Below are positions 44,219-53,459 of a DNA stretch of 64,000 nucleotides, one piece after another. The translations under genes and the position numbers were made by a program. How positions within the stretch are numbered: position 1 is the stretch's first letter; each line of letters opens with the position of its first letter. The stretch lies in assembly GCF_036488675.1 (NCBI RefSeq), contig NZ_CP133151.1:248001-312000 (forward strand), in the 5' to 3' direction. Source of the DNA: Sinorhizobium chiapasense. Its GTDB lineage: Bacteria; Pseudomonadota; Alphaproteobacteria; Rhizobiales; Rhizobiaceae. The notes beneath the pieces were generated by a model. That model had not been told where the DNA came from. It did no database searches and saw nothing but the letters and a program-made list of their open reading frames with translations.

Positions 44219-46051
44219 TCAGACAGTGAGGCTCACGTTGTAATCGGTCAGGAAATCCTGAAGGGTCAGGATGCACTCCACCCACCTAATATTGTCGGTC
44301 GCGCTAAGCAATGCGCGGGAGCGGTCGACGGACAGCAGTGGTGCCACTGCCGCATCGCGATCATTCAGGAGCACGGTGAACCGGGTGCGCAGCATTCTGT
44401 CATAGGTCGGGTCCTGAATAGGCGGGTACACACTCTTGACTCGCTGCACCACCGACTGCGGCAACAAGTCCGCGGTCGCGGCCCGCAGGAGGCTCTTCTC
44501 ACGCCTGTCGAACGTCTTGTGCGACCATGGGGTGCCGAACACGTACTCAACGAGGCGGTGGTCGCAGTAGGGGACCCGCACCTCTAGACCCGAAGCCATG
44601 CTCAGCCGATCCTTGCGGTCGAGCAGAGTCGGCAGGTGGCGTGTGAGAACGAGGTAGCAGACCTCACGCATGCGACGCTCGTGCGGATCGGCCGAGGCCG
44701 GCCCGGTCAGGGCGGGTACTTCCGCAAGTGCCCTGCGGTACTGCTCGTCGAGGTATCCGGGGAGGTCGAGCTCCTCTGCGAGTCCGGGGTCAAGCGACTG
44801 CCGGGCGATATCGACGGCGTATCCGGGCCACGGAAACGTGTCGACTTGAACGTGCGCGGGATCGTGGAACCACGAGTAGCCGCCGAAAAGCTCGTCGGCC
44901 GACTCCCCGGACAGGGCCACCGTCGAGTGTTGCCGGATTGCCCGGAACAGCAGATAGAGTGAGCTGTCGAGGTCGCCCCAAGTGAACGGTAAGTCACGGG
45001 CGTGCAAGGTGTTAGCCCGAACGTCAGGCTCCATGAGTTCGTGCGCGGATAAGGTGATGTCGGTGTGATCGGTACCAACGAACTTCGCGACCTCCTGGAC
45101 GTACGGCCCGTCAGGTGTGCCGCACATCGGGCCGGGGGTGAAGTTTTCAGTGTAGCCGACGAAGTCGAGGGCGAAGGATCGGATCCGGTCGCCGTCAAAG
45201 CGCGCGGCCAGCGCGGTCAAAGCGGAGGAGTCCAGCCCGCCCGACAAGAGCGTGCCTAGTGGCACGTCAGCGATAAGTTGCCGCTGGACCGTGTCCTCGA
45301 GCAGCTCGCGGACGCATCCAATTGTGGTAGGGACGTCATCGGTGTGCCCGCTGTCGGTGAGCTGCCAATAGCTCATCTGCTGGGTACCTTCGCGGGTCAC
45401 GCGGACGATGTGGCCGGGCCGTACCTTACACATGCCGCGGAACACGGAGTTGTACGGGTCGGCCGCGGAACAGAGGGTGCGACGAAGCCCGTCGGCGTCC
45501 ATGACCCGTTCCGCGAGCCTATTGGCGAGGATCGCCTTTGGCTCGGAGCCGAACAACACTCCGTGCTCGGTGGGGTAGTAGTAGAGCGGCTTGATGCCAA
45601 GCCGATCGCGTACGAGAAGCAGTTCGCGCTTGGCGGCATCCCAGAGTGCGTAGGCGAACATCCCATTGAGTTCGCTCACCGCAGTGCACGGGTCCTCTCG
45701 GCCCCACTCGCGGTGGGCGTGCAGCACCACCTCGGTGTCACTGCTCGTGTCGAACCGATGACCCAGGGCGGCGAGCCGTTGGCGCAGCTCGCGGTAGTTG
45801 TAAGTCTCGCCGCCGTAGACGAGCACCAAGGCGGGTTGGCCGTCCTCCTGGAGCGTCATCGGCTGGCGGCCGCCCTGGATGTCGATGACCGCCAGGCGGC
45901 GGTGTCCCAGCGCCGCGGGCCCGTCAATCCAAGTTCCCTCATCGTCTGGACCGCGGTAAGCCATGGTGGCCGTCATGTCGGCAAGCTCCCTACGCGCGTC
46001 GGGATCTCCTAGGTCACGTTCGAAATCAATCCACCCACAGATGCCGCACAT
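44219..46051 (-). CDS. asnB: Asparagine synthase (glutamine-hydrolysing)
   Basis: 610 residues, complete. The N-terminal glutaminase domain starts MCGICGW with catalytic Cys2 and includes MAYRGPDDEG, GHRRLAVIDI and SELNGMFAYALWD. The synthetase domain carries the PP-loop LLSGGLDSSALT and, further on, ALSGESADELFGGY, then LEVRVPYCDHRLVEYV. It makes asparagine from aspartate with glutamine and ATP, or amidates another carboxylate, as AsnB paralogues in antibiotic clusters do. AAGGAG about nine bases before ATG is a strong ribosome binding site. Codon usage is very G/C-rich at third positions compared with the hyu operon, suggesting separate acquisition. It is flanked by a dead GGT gene and IS5/IS6 debris, so it is one of the few selected genes in this stretch. 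Confidence 0.93.
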   Translation of the reverse strand: MCGICGWIDFERDLGDPDARRELADMTATMAYRGPDDEGTWIDGPAALGHRRLAVIDIQGGRQPMTLQEDGQPALVLVYGGETYNYRELRQRLAALGHRFDTSSDTEVVLHAHREWGREDPCTAVSELNGMFAYALWDAAKRELLLVRDRLGIKPLYYYPTEHGVLFGSEPKAILANRLAERVMDADGLRRTLCSAADPYNSVFRGMCKVRPGHIVRVTREGTQQMSYWQLTDSGHTDDVPTTIGCVRELLEDTVQRQLIADVPLGTLLSGGLDSSALTALAARFDGDRIRSFALDFVGYTENFTPGPMCGTPDGPYVQEVAKFVGTDHTDITLSAHELMEPDVRANTLHARDLPFTWGDLDSSLYLLFRAIRQHSTVALSGESADELFGGYSWFHDPAHVQVDTFPWPGYAVDIARQSLDPGLAEELDLPGYLDEQYRRALAEVPALTGPASADPHERRMREVCYLVLTRHLPTLLDRKDRLSMASGLEVRVPYCDHRLVEYVFGTPWSHKTFDRREKSLLRAATADLLPQSVVQRVKSVYPPIQDPTYDRMLRTRFTVLLNDRDAAVAPLLSVDRSRALLSATDNIRWVECILTLQDFLTDYNVSLTV

Positions 46052-46628
46052 TTTTTTTGGCTCCTTTGCCTTGGGTATTATCGCTCAACTTTGAGGCCCA
46101 CGGGGCACGGCACCCCGCGAACAACCGATGAATCTTCGCACCCGCCTCATCGACTCAACTTGAGTAAACTCGATGAGCCACGACGGTTTATTCTCAATGC
46201 GCCGGCAAACGCCTCCCTAGTTGCTTCGGGAAATGCATCGACGGGACTAAGGAAAGTGGGTCGGACACGCTGCGGTAGTCAGCCGCCGCTGTTGAGTGAC
46301 CGCGGTCTTCCATGTTCTCTCCTCCGCAGCCTGTTGCATCGGGTGCGGTCCCTTGAGGACAAAGCTGCCGACGTAAGGCTGCGGTTCTGACGCCACCGTT
46401 AGCGGGGCGCCACCGAAGCTCTATCACGTTACGGCAACGCATAAAGTTATTTTGGGTTAAGTGAGGATTACGCTGCAATTTCGGAAGTGTAAAATTGGAA
46501 AAGAATGCTTAATGGTTAACATCGTCCGCCTCATTCTCTCAAGCTAGCCATTATGCGGTATGTTTCTTTGGTGCCTATTCGTCCAGCTATTCTTCCTTCG
46601 AGCGGCCTTAGAGTCCGTTTTGAAATTC
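46052..46628. other. Intergenic region upstream of asnB
   Basis: About 577 bp with no supported gene. The asnB promoter should lie in the left part. The right part (46430-46600) is AT-rich. I found no clear -24/-12 or UAS element by eye. Confidence 0.4.
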
Positions 46629-47135
46629 AGGGAGCGTTTCTGCGGATGAGATTGCCGCCCATAGCGATAAGGATCATAGCCTGAGAGAGTCGATGCGCTT
46701 CTCGTAGTCGCGCACGAAGCGGCGCCATCTTGTCATCCAGCCGAAGGTGCGCTCGACAACCCAGCGGCGGGACAAAACTTCGAAGCCCTTCTGGTCGTCA
46801 GATCTGCGGATGATCTCTACCACGAAGTCCAGATAGGCGGCCTCGCGCCCGGCTCGCTCGCGGTCCAGCATCAGCGCCACGTCGTGGATGGTCTGGAACA
46901 GAAGCGCCGCGCCAATTCGCGAAACGAGCCGTAGACCGTCTGCCAGGCGCGCCGAGATGGATCGGCAGCATCCGTCTGCCGCAACCCGAGCGCACAAGGT
47001 AGCGCACCGCGTTGATCACCTCACGGAAATCAACCTCGCGCGGACGGCCGCGACGCCTAGGCTTGGGCATCAGCGGAGCGATCTGTTCCCACTCCTCATC
47101 CGTCAGATCGGACGGGTAGTGCTTGGTCTTCTTGG
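46629..47135 (-). pseudogene. IS5-family transposase, deleted and frameshifted
   Basis: The N-terminal part gives [20 protein letters not shown] and [16 protein letters not shown], a shifted frame gives [20 protein letters not shown], and the end gives [20 protein letters not shown] and [13 protein letters not shown]. The central DDE part is deleted and frames differ, so it is dead. Confidence 0.88.
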
Positions 47136-47142
47136 CGATCTT

Positions 47143-47441
47143 GGGCGTCGAGCATCGGTCGCATAAGGGATTGAATAACCCGGCGGAGAATGCACATGTG
47201 CCGCTGCGAAAACGGGAGCGGATGTGGAAAGCTTCCGATCACCAGAAGCACTGCAACGCTTCGTTTCGATCTTCTCGGCTCTGCGCAATCTCTTCGTTCC
47301 GCCCCGCTCAAAACGCTCCGCTCTCGCTACACATGTTCACCGCCGGCAGGCCATGGCGGAATGGAAAGCCGTGGCCATGGTCAACTGACATCAGCGGCCA
47401 CAGGTCTCAACGCGTGTATATGCAGACAACGTGACATCGCC
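47143..47441 (+). mobile_element. IS6-family element, right-end fragment
   Basis: GVEHRSHKGLNNPAENAHVP opens the C-terminal transposase region, and the terminus ends in GTGACATCGCC as at 51387. About 80% like the corresponding part of 50617-51387. Confidence 0.8.
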
Positions 47442-47517
47442 GTGCAGTGGCCCGAACCGATCGCCAGAATCGTTCGGAGATCTGCGCGGGGGATCACTGC
47501 AATTCAACCACGTTTCA

Positions 47518-47556
47518 CATTGTCGTATGTCCGACGACGTCGGACATACGACAATG
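47518..47556. promoter_or_regulatory. Perfect 18-bp-arm palindrome upstream of MmgE/PrpD copy 2
   Basis: CATTGTCGTATGTCCGAC, spacer GAC, then the exact inverted complement. It ends 96 bp before the ATG at 47653 and just outside the 2915-bp repeat, so copy 1 lacks it. A regulator operator (for example GntR or another dimeric repressor) is the likeliest role. A terminator is less likely because no T-run follows. Confidence 0.6.
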
Positions 47557-47652
47557 CAGTATTAGAGGCATCGTTTTTTGTTTTGACCTGACTTTCTCCT
47601 TGGCTCGGTACATGCATGGATATCCGCAGGTTCCTCATTGCGGTTTGAAACT

Positions 47653-49023
47653 ATGTCGCTAACACAAGACGTTGCCAGTACGGTCGCCAGCCTCACCTAC
47701 GACGAACTGCCGGCAGCAGTAGTCGACAAGACGAAGCTTCTCGTCCTCGACCATGTCGGCTGCATGATCGCGGGAAGCACTAGCCGCGGGGCGAGACAAA
47801 TGACGCCCTATCTCGCGCGTCTCGATTCCGGTGGTCCCAGCACTGTTTTCGGCACGTCATTATGCTTCCATCCTGCCAATGCCGCTCATGCCAATGCCCA
47901 CAGCGCCAGCATGCTTAGCCTGGATGATTCCTACGTCCTTTTCGGGCATCCCGGCGCCTCCATTATCCCGGCTGCGCTCGCCGTTGCCGAAGAGGTAAAC
48001 AGCTCCGGCAAGGAGCTGATCGCCGCGATTGTCGGTGGCTATGAAATGTCGCTGCGCCTTGGCACGGCCATGCGGCCTACCGAAGATCGCGCCCGCCACG
48101 TCAACGGTCTTGCGACTTGGCAGATTTTCGGCGCCTGCACGGCAACAAGCCTGTTGCACCGATTCAGCGCCGTGCAAATCGCCGATGCTTACGGACTGAC
48201 GCCGATGCATGCTCCGCTTCCCTTTGGACGCAAATTCCAATCCCGGCCGATGAGCTTTTTGAAGAACAATTACGGTTGGGCGAGCAAGGGGGCCATCACT
48301 GCTGTTGACCTTGTGCGCGAGGGCTTCCACGGGAACCGCACCATCTTCGACGGCGACGACGGCTTCTGGGCCATGGCCGGTTCCGACCGCTTTGAACCCC
48401 AGAACATGCTTGACCGGTGGGGAGAACGTTACTTCATCCTTGAGACCGGCTTCAAACCTTATGGCGTCTGCCGCTGGATCCACACCGCGATCGACTGCCT
48501 GCGCGCGCTGCAGACACGCCATCGTTTCGGCCATGCCGACATCAGGGGCATTGATGTCGAAACCGTGAGCCAGTTCGTTCGTGACTTTGATGGCCCCTGG
48601 CCGCAATCCACCATCGAGGCGGCATTTCATATCCCCTATGCGCTCGCTCTCGAACTGCACGACAAGTCCTCCGCGACCGGCCTCCGCGAAGACGACCTGG
48701 CTGACGAAGGTGTTAAACAAACCGCGGCACGGACCAGCCTTTCAACCCTCGCCGGTGCCGATGAGAAATTTTATGCGGAAAGGCTCCTGCCGGCCCGCGT
48801 CAGCGTCACCCTTCAGAATGGCAAAACGCTTTCCGCCCAGGCCGACGTTCCAACCGGCGCCCCCGGCGGGCCCGCTTTTGGACAGGCGGAAGTAGAAACG
48901 AAGTTCCTCGCGCTGGCTAGCCCCGTCATCGGCGGTATCAAGGCCGCGCGTCTGAAGGAGGCCCTCCTTGAATTGGAGGGCCTCTCCACCCGCGACGCAC
49001 TGAAGCCTTGCACCATGACGTGA
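47653..49023 (+). CDS. MmgE/PrpD family protein (copy 2)
   Basis: 456 residues, identical in translation to the gene at 12106-13476 and with the same domain layout. This copy has 183 bp of IS-free upstream sequence carrying a long palindrome, so it probably retains the native promoter, while copy 1 may depend on whatever lies at its left junction. Complete identity implies recent duplication or ongoing gene conversion. Followed 77 bp later by the aminotransferase. Confidence 0.88.
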   Translation: MSLTQDVASTVASLTYDELPAAVVDKTKLLVLDHVGCMIAGSTSRGARQMTPYLARLDSGGPSTVFGTSLCFHPANAAHANAHSASMLSLDDSYVLFGHPGASIIPAALAVAEEVNSSGKELIAAIVGGYEMSLRLGTAMRPTEDRARHVNGLATWQIFGACTATSLLHRFSAVQIADAYGLTPMHAPLPFGRKFQSRPMSFLKNNYGWASKGAITAVDLVREGFHGNRTIFDGDDGFWAMAGSDRFEPQNMLDRWGERYFILETGFKPYGVCRWIHTAIDCLRALQTRHRFGHADIRGIDVETVSQFVRDFDGPWPQSTIEAAFHIPYALALELHDKSSATGLREDDLADEGVKQTAARTSLSTLAGADEKFYAERLLPARVSVTLQNGKTLSAQADVPTGAPGGPAFGQAEVETKFLALASPVIGGIKAARLKEALLELEGLSTRDALKPCTMT

Positions 49024-49100
49024 TCTCCGCACGGGTGCAAGACCGCAAACAGGCGGCACCCCTTCTTCACACCGCAAACCAATCAGCATGAGGTTGCAAA

Positions 49101-50468
49101 ATGTCCTCTCAGAGTATCGTCCCAGCGAAATCCGTTCAGAAAGGATCTTCCGAGAAGTTCGTCTACGCCAACGCACGCGGGGTCACCGAAACGTTCAATG
49201 TGTCGCATGGGAAAGGTATCTTCTTCTGGGATACCAACGGCAAGCGCTATTTCGACGGTTCCTCCGGCGCGGTCGTTGCCAATCTCGGCCACGGGAATGA
49301 GCGCGTCCGCGATGCGATGATCGATCAGGCCAATCGCATCAGCTATGTAATCCGTACGGCATTTACCAGTGAATCAACCGATACGCTCCGAAAGTTGATC
49401 GCGGACCTCGCCGGACCTGGATTCGATCAGACTTTTCTCGTTTCCGGCGGTTCGGAAGCAGTCGAATCCGCCATCAAGCTCGCGCGCCAATACGCGGTGG
49501 TCAGCGGACAGCCGAAACGCCGGAAAATCCTTGCGCGCTTGCCAGGATATCACGGCGCGACGCTTGGCGCCGCTGCTGTCACCGGCGATCCTGACCGGGA
49601 TGAGATTTTCGGCCCGATCATGCAGATAATGCCTAAGGTGCCAGCGCCACTGAGCTATCGCCTCCCTGAAGGCTTTGATGTCAGTTCCTATGCCGACTAC
49701 TGCGCGGACGCGCTCGAGCAACAGATTCTTGCGGAAGGTGAGGAGACGGTGCTCGCCTTCATCATGGAGCCGGTCGGCGGTATCGCAACCGGCGCCTTAG
49801 TTGCGCCGGATAGTTATTATTCCAAAGTCCGGGAGATTTGCGATCGCCATGGCGTGCTGCTAATCTTCGATGAGGTGATGTGTGGCGCCGGCCGAACCGG
49901 AACCTTCCTTGCCGCTCATCATTGGCCAAGCGCCCTGCCCGACATCGTCGTCTGCGCCAAAGGTTTGAGCGCCGGCTATACGCCGCTTGGTGCCATGATC
50001 GCTCCCAACAGGATATTCGACAAGGTCGCCGAATCCGGCGGTTTTTTACACGGCCACACCTACTGCGGAAATCCCCTCTCCTCGGCGATTGGTGTCGCGG
50101 TTCTCAAGGAGATGCTCGAGCACGATCTGATGGGCAATGCCAAGCGGATGGGCGTCGTGCTGCGCCGAAAGCTCAACGCGCTGAAGGATCAGAGCACCAC
50201 CATTGGTGACGTACGGGGTATGGGCCTCCTCAACGCGGTTGAGATCGTTGAGGACCAGGCAACCAAGGCAATTTATCCTCAGGCATCCTATCGAGTTTCG
50301 GAGATCGCTCGCGAACTTGGGCTTCACATCTACGCGCGCCGCACCGCCAGCGGAAAGTTTGGGGAATGGTTCATGGCAGCTCCTCCGCTCATTACAACCG
50401 AGCCGGAAATCGACCTCTTCATAGAGCTTCTCACTGAGACGTTCCGAGTTTTTGAGAGCAAGAGTTGA
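49101..50468 (+). CDS. Class III (omega) aminotransferase (copy 2)
   Basis: 455 residues, identical in translation to the gene at 13554-14921 (Schiff-base K287, D257). It is followed here by about 150 bp of repeat-flank sequence and then an IS6-family element, whereas copy 1 is followed by the amidohydrolase gene. Having both copies intact, in a region where almost all other duplicates are decayed, suggests either very recent duplication or selection for dosage. Confidence 0.9.
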   Translation: MSSQSIVPAKSVQKGSSEKFVYANARGVTETFNVSHGKGIFFWDTNGKRYFDGSSGAVVANLGHGNERVRDAMIDQANRISYVIRTAFTSESTDTLRKLIADLAGPGFDQTFLVSGGSEAVESAIKLARQYAVVSGQPKRRKILARLPGYHGATLGAAAVTGDPDRDEIFGPIMQIMPKVPAPLSYRLPEGFDVSSYADYCADALEQQILAEGEETVLAFIMEPVGGIATGALVAPDSYYSKVREICDRHGVLLIFDEVMCGAGRTGTFLAAHHWPSALPDIVVCAKGLSAGYTPLGAMIAPNRIFDKVAESGGFLHGHTYCGNPLSSAIGVAVLKEMLEHDLMGNAKRMGVVLRRKLNALKDQSTTIGDVRGMGLLNAVEIVEDQATKAIYPQASYRVSEIARELGLHIYARRTASGKFGEWFMAAPPLITTEPEIDLFIELLTETFRVFESKS

Positions 50469-50616
50469 TAACGCGGCCGCCTATCAATAGTTTGCTGATG
50501 CAATCCATGTTGGCCGGTGTGCAGGAGCCAATCCCTCTGACACCGGCTTGCGTGCCTGGGTAAGGACATCATCGAACCAGCGACGGGCTGGCGCCGCGAT
50601 TTCCATCCCTATCCTC

Positions 50617-51387
50617 GGCGTTATGAACTTAACTCGCGTCGGGGATTTGCGGCTTAGACCGACGTCAGGAACACCGCACCCGTCCGCTACAAGCGCCATC
50701 GTTACCCGCCGCAGATCATCGCCAATGCAGTCTGGCTCTACTCCAGGTTCCCCTTGAGCCTGCGTCTGGTCGAGGAAATGCTGCTGGAGCGCGGCATCGT
50801 GGTTTCGTATGAGACAATCCGCCGGTGGGCATCAAGTTCGGTCGGGATTACACCCGCCCGCTTGTGCCGCAAGCAGCACAGCCGAAACGATGTCTGGCAC
50901 CTGGACGAGGTCGTCATCACCATCGCCGGCAAACACTGGTTGTGGCGCGCCGTCGATCAGGATGGCTATGTGCTCGACGAGATCGTCCAGAACCGCCGCA
51001 ACGCCAAAGCGGCCAAGCGCTTGCTGACGCGGCTGCTGAAGAGGCAGGCGCCGCGCCGAAGCGCATGATCACCGACCAGCTGCGCTCCTACGGCGCAGCC
51101 AGGCGACAGGTGATGCTGGGCGTCGAGCATCGGTCGCACAACGGATTGAGCAACTGGGCGGAGAATGCACATGTGCCGCTGCGCGAACGGGAGCGGATTA
51201 TGCGAGGCTTCCGATCACCAGGAGACTGCAACGCTTCGTCCGCCCCGCTCCGCTCAAAACGCTCCGCTCTCGCTACACATGTTCACCGCCGGCGGGCCAT
51301 GGCGGAATGGAAAGCCGTGGCCGTGGTCAGCTGACATCAGCGGCCGCAGGTCTCAACGCATGTGAATGCAGACAACGTGACATCGCC
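50617..51387 (+). mobile_element. IS6-family element, nearly full length, frameshifted
   Basis: About 771 bp from GGCGTTATGAAC to ...GTGACATCGCC. The transposase reads LRLVEEMLLERGIVVSYETI, then WHLDEVVITIAGKHWLWRAV and NAKAAKRLLTRLLK; after a frameshift near 51040 it continues MITDQLRSYGAARRQVMLGV and NGLSNWAENAHVPLRERER. This is the reference for the fragments at 292, 2213, 26895 and 47143. Confidence 0.88.
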
Positions 51388-51714
51388 CCATGCGGCGATA
51401 GCTGCCGTCTCCGCGAAAAACGCCCCGAAACCAACGAAACAGTGGAATGTCATTCCCTCTTGAAGAACGTCGGTAGATCGCTCCAAACTGATATTGCTGC
51501 GTTCGGTCCAAGGGGCACCAGCTTGATATCCGGTTCGCTGCCAGGCTCCGTTGTGCGCGTCGCGGGCACTGGCATGGCTGTGGAGTTCGAGAACGGGCGC
51601 GACCAGCGCCGCGATGTTGCGACGGGCGGGTCCTCAGCAATGTATCCTCTGTTGTTGTCTATGCCGCCGCAAATTTCCCCAAAAGTTGGAGTGAGCCCCT
51701 TGGGGTGGACACGG
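51388..51714. other. No gene; second copy of a ~110-bp dispersed repeat
   Basis: Bases 51542-51652 match 40698-40810. The remainder shows no recognisable coding sequence. Confidence 0.5.
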
Positions 51715-51955
51715 ATCAGGCTGCTGATTTGCCAGTCTGCCGGATGTGTTGATCCTCGAACTGTTTGGGGCTCAAGTAGCCGAGCGCTGAATGGAGCCGG
51801 CGCTTGTTGTAGACCTCCTCGATGAAGTGCGGAAGATGTTCAGTTATGCCATCTGATAGACCGCCTTCGACCTTCAGCGTTTTCATGAAGCTCGCGGCCG
51901 TAGCGTTGTCGTAAGGTTCCCCGGCGACCCATCGAGCCGATTAGGGCGTTTGGGG
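51715..51955 (-). mobile_element. IS3-family orfB, C-terminal fragment
   Basis: The minus strand ends with [20 protein letters not shown], then [13 protein letters not shown] and a stop, the usual end of IS3 orfB integrase-type transposases. The upstream part shows MKTLKVEGG before breaking off. Confidence 0.85.
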
Positions 51956-52094
51956 CCAGTGTCTCGCGGTAGCGCTCGGCAGCATACTGCGAGCGGCGGT
52001 CCGAATGGTGGACCATGCCCGGCGGCGGCTTTCTCCGGTCAATGGCCGCCTTTAAGGCTGCAACCGTCAGCCGGGCGTCGATCGACCGACCGAT

Positions 52095-52325
52095 GGCCTA
52101 GCCGACGATCAAGGCGGCGGTTCATTGCCACCACCGACAGTGACCACGACGGCCCGATCTTCCCGAACCTGGCCAAGGACATCACCTATGTCGCCTTGCC
52201 GGCCCGGTTCATCTGCGTCGCTATCATCCTTGATATCTGGTCGCGGTTTATAGCCGTAGAACTCGAACTCGTCTCAGATCGCGAACATCGCTTCGACGAC
52301 CGCAGTGTCGTCGGCGGCCTTTCTG
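52095..52325 (+). mobile_element. IS3-family orfB, central fragment (opposite orientation)
   Basis: Encodes TTDSDHDGPIFPNLAKDITY and VALPARFICVAIILDIWSRF, the start of the integrase core of IS3 orfB. It is on the opposite strand to the adjacent pieces, so it belongs to another IS3 element. Confidence 0.75.
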
Positions 52326-52440
52326 GGTGGTCATAACAAGTGGAGCGCGCGATTCCCACCAGCCGGCATCCTTCCGCGACGGATGCCGCGGGGCCGGTGA
52401 TGACGGATGTAGTCCCGTTTTTCGGCAGTGGTATGCTTTT

Positions 52441-52675
52441 TAGAGCCCCTTTAGGAACTCCAACTCCAACTCCAGCGCCTGCTTGCCGACCAGCCGCTCC
52501 AGCGCCGCGATCCGGCCCTCGTATTCCTGGATGAGGTCGGCGGCCTGCGCATCGTCGTCAAATGCGCCTTGCTCGTCCTTCTGAATCCAGGTGCGGATAC
52601 GGTTGCGCGACGCGTCGTGGCGTTTTGCCAGAGCATGCAGCGTTTCGTCGGCGAGGAATTCCCGCGCCACCTGAC
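52441..52675 (-). mobile_element. IS3-family orfA fragment
   Basis: VAREFLADETLHALAKRHDA-type start, then IRTWIQKDEQGAFDDDAQAA and a leucine-zipper stretch IAALERLVGKQALELELEFL. This is the HTH plus zipper portion of IS3/IS911 orfA; the N-terminal part is missing. Confidence 0.82.
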
Positions 52676-52689
52676 ATTTGAATTCGGCG

Positions 52690-53335
52690 CGGTTACAGCG
52701 GAGGGTACGGTCCGCTCTACTACGCGCCGGGCGAGGCCTACCAGTTCGACTGGAGCCACGAGATCGTCTTGATCAACGGTGTCACTGTGACGGTGAAGGT
52801 CGCCCATCTCCGTTTCTGCCACAGCCGGACGCTGTTCGACGCGCACGACAAGGCCTTCGCCTTCTTCCGCGGCACCTGCACGCGCGGCATCTACGACAAC
52901 ATGAAGAGGCGGTAGAGACGGTCTTCGTCGGCAAGGACCGGCAATACAATCCCCGCTTCCTGCAGGTGGGCAGCCACTATCTGGTCCACCCGGTCGCCTG
53001 CACGCCCGCATCCGGGTGGGAGAAGGGACAGGTCGAGAACCAGTTGGTCTCGTGCGCGAGTCCTTCTTCACGCCGCGCCTGCGCGTCAAAAGCCTGGAGG
53101 AACTGAACGGCTGGCGCATCGTCATCCCGAGCAGACCGACCGGACGATCTGGCAGGCCTTAGAGGTCGAGCGCGGCTCGCTGGTCGGTTATGCCGGACCG
53201 TTCGACCTTTCCACTCGACCTCGGTCTCGGTGTCGAAGACCTGCACGGCCGCTTCCGCTCCGCCCATGCGTCCGGCATCACTCACGGCGCCGCCGCACGC
53301 TGCTGATGAGCGAAACGGAGGCCGCAAGGCGTGGC
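52690..53335 (+). mobile_element. IS21-family istA fragment
   Basis: YAPGEAYQFDWSHEIVLING and VKVAHLRFCHSRTLF, then DAHDKAFAFFRGTCTRGIYD and, after a shift, VETVFVGKDRQYNPRFLQVG and VACTPASGWEKGQVEN. This is the catalytic core of IS21 IstA with several indels. After 53100 only short pieces such as GSLVGYAGPFD remain. Confidence 0.85.
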
Positions 53336-53414
53336 ATCACCCCGCTGGCGGGCTCGCCCTCCGTGGCGCTCACTCCCATTTGACAACGAGGCAAAATCGA
53401 TTAATTTTTGTTAC

Positions 53415-53440
53415 AAAACAGTTACACAAAACAGTTACAC
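53415..53440 (+). promoter_or_regulatory. Tandem 13-bp repeat upstream of AraC gene
   Basis: AAAACAGTTACAC occurs twice back to back, with a partial third unit (TTTTGTTACA) just before, ending 19 bp ahead of the AraC start codon. Regular 13-bp direct repeats suggest a binding site, possibly autoregulatory, though 13 bp is not an exact DNA turn. Confidence 0.45.
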
Positions 53441-53459
53441 TTGGGAGGAGTGGGAGCGT

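Larger units (their letters stand above)
47625..50539 (+). repeat. 2915-bp direct repeat, copy 2
   Basis: Apparently identical to 12078-14992. The left flank differs from the first base onward. On the right, the two flanks again share CATCGAACCAGCGA after a ~29-bp difference, so homology may once have extended further. Confidence 0.95.

Noticed and set aside
47518..47556. Palindrome interpreted as a rho-independent terminator
   Set aside because: The stem is not followed by a T-run on either strand, and it lies upstream of a gene rather than after one.
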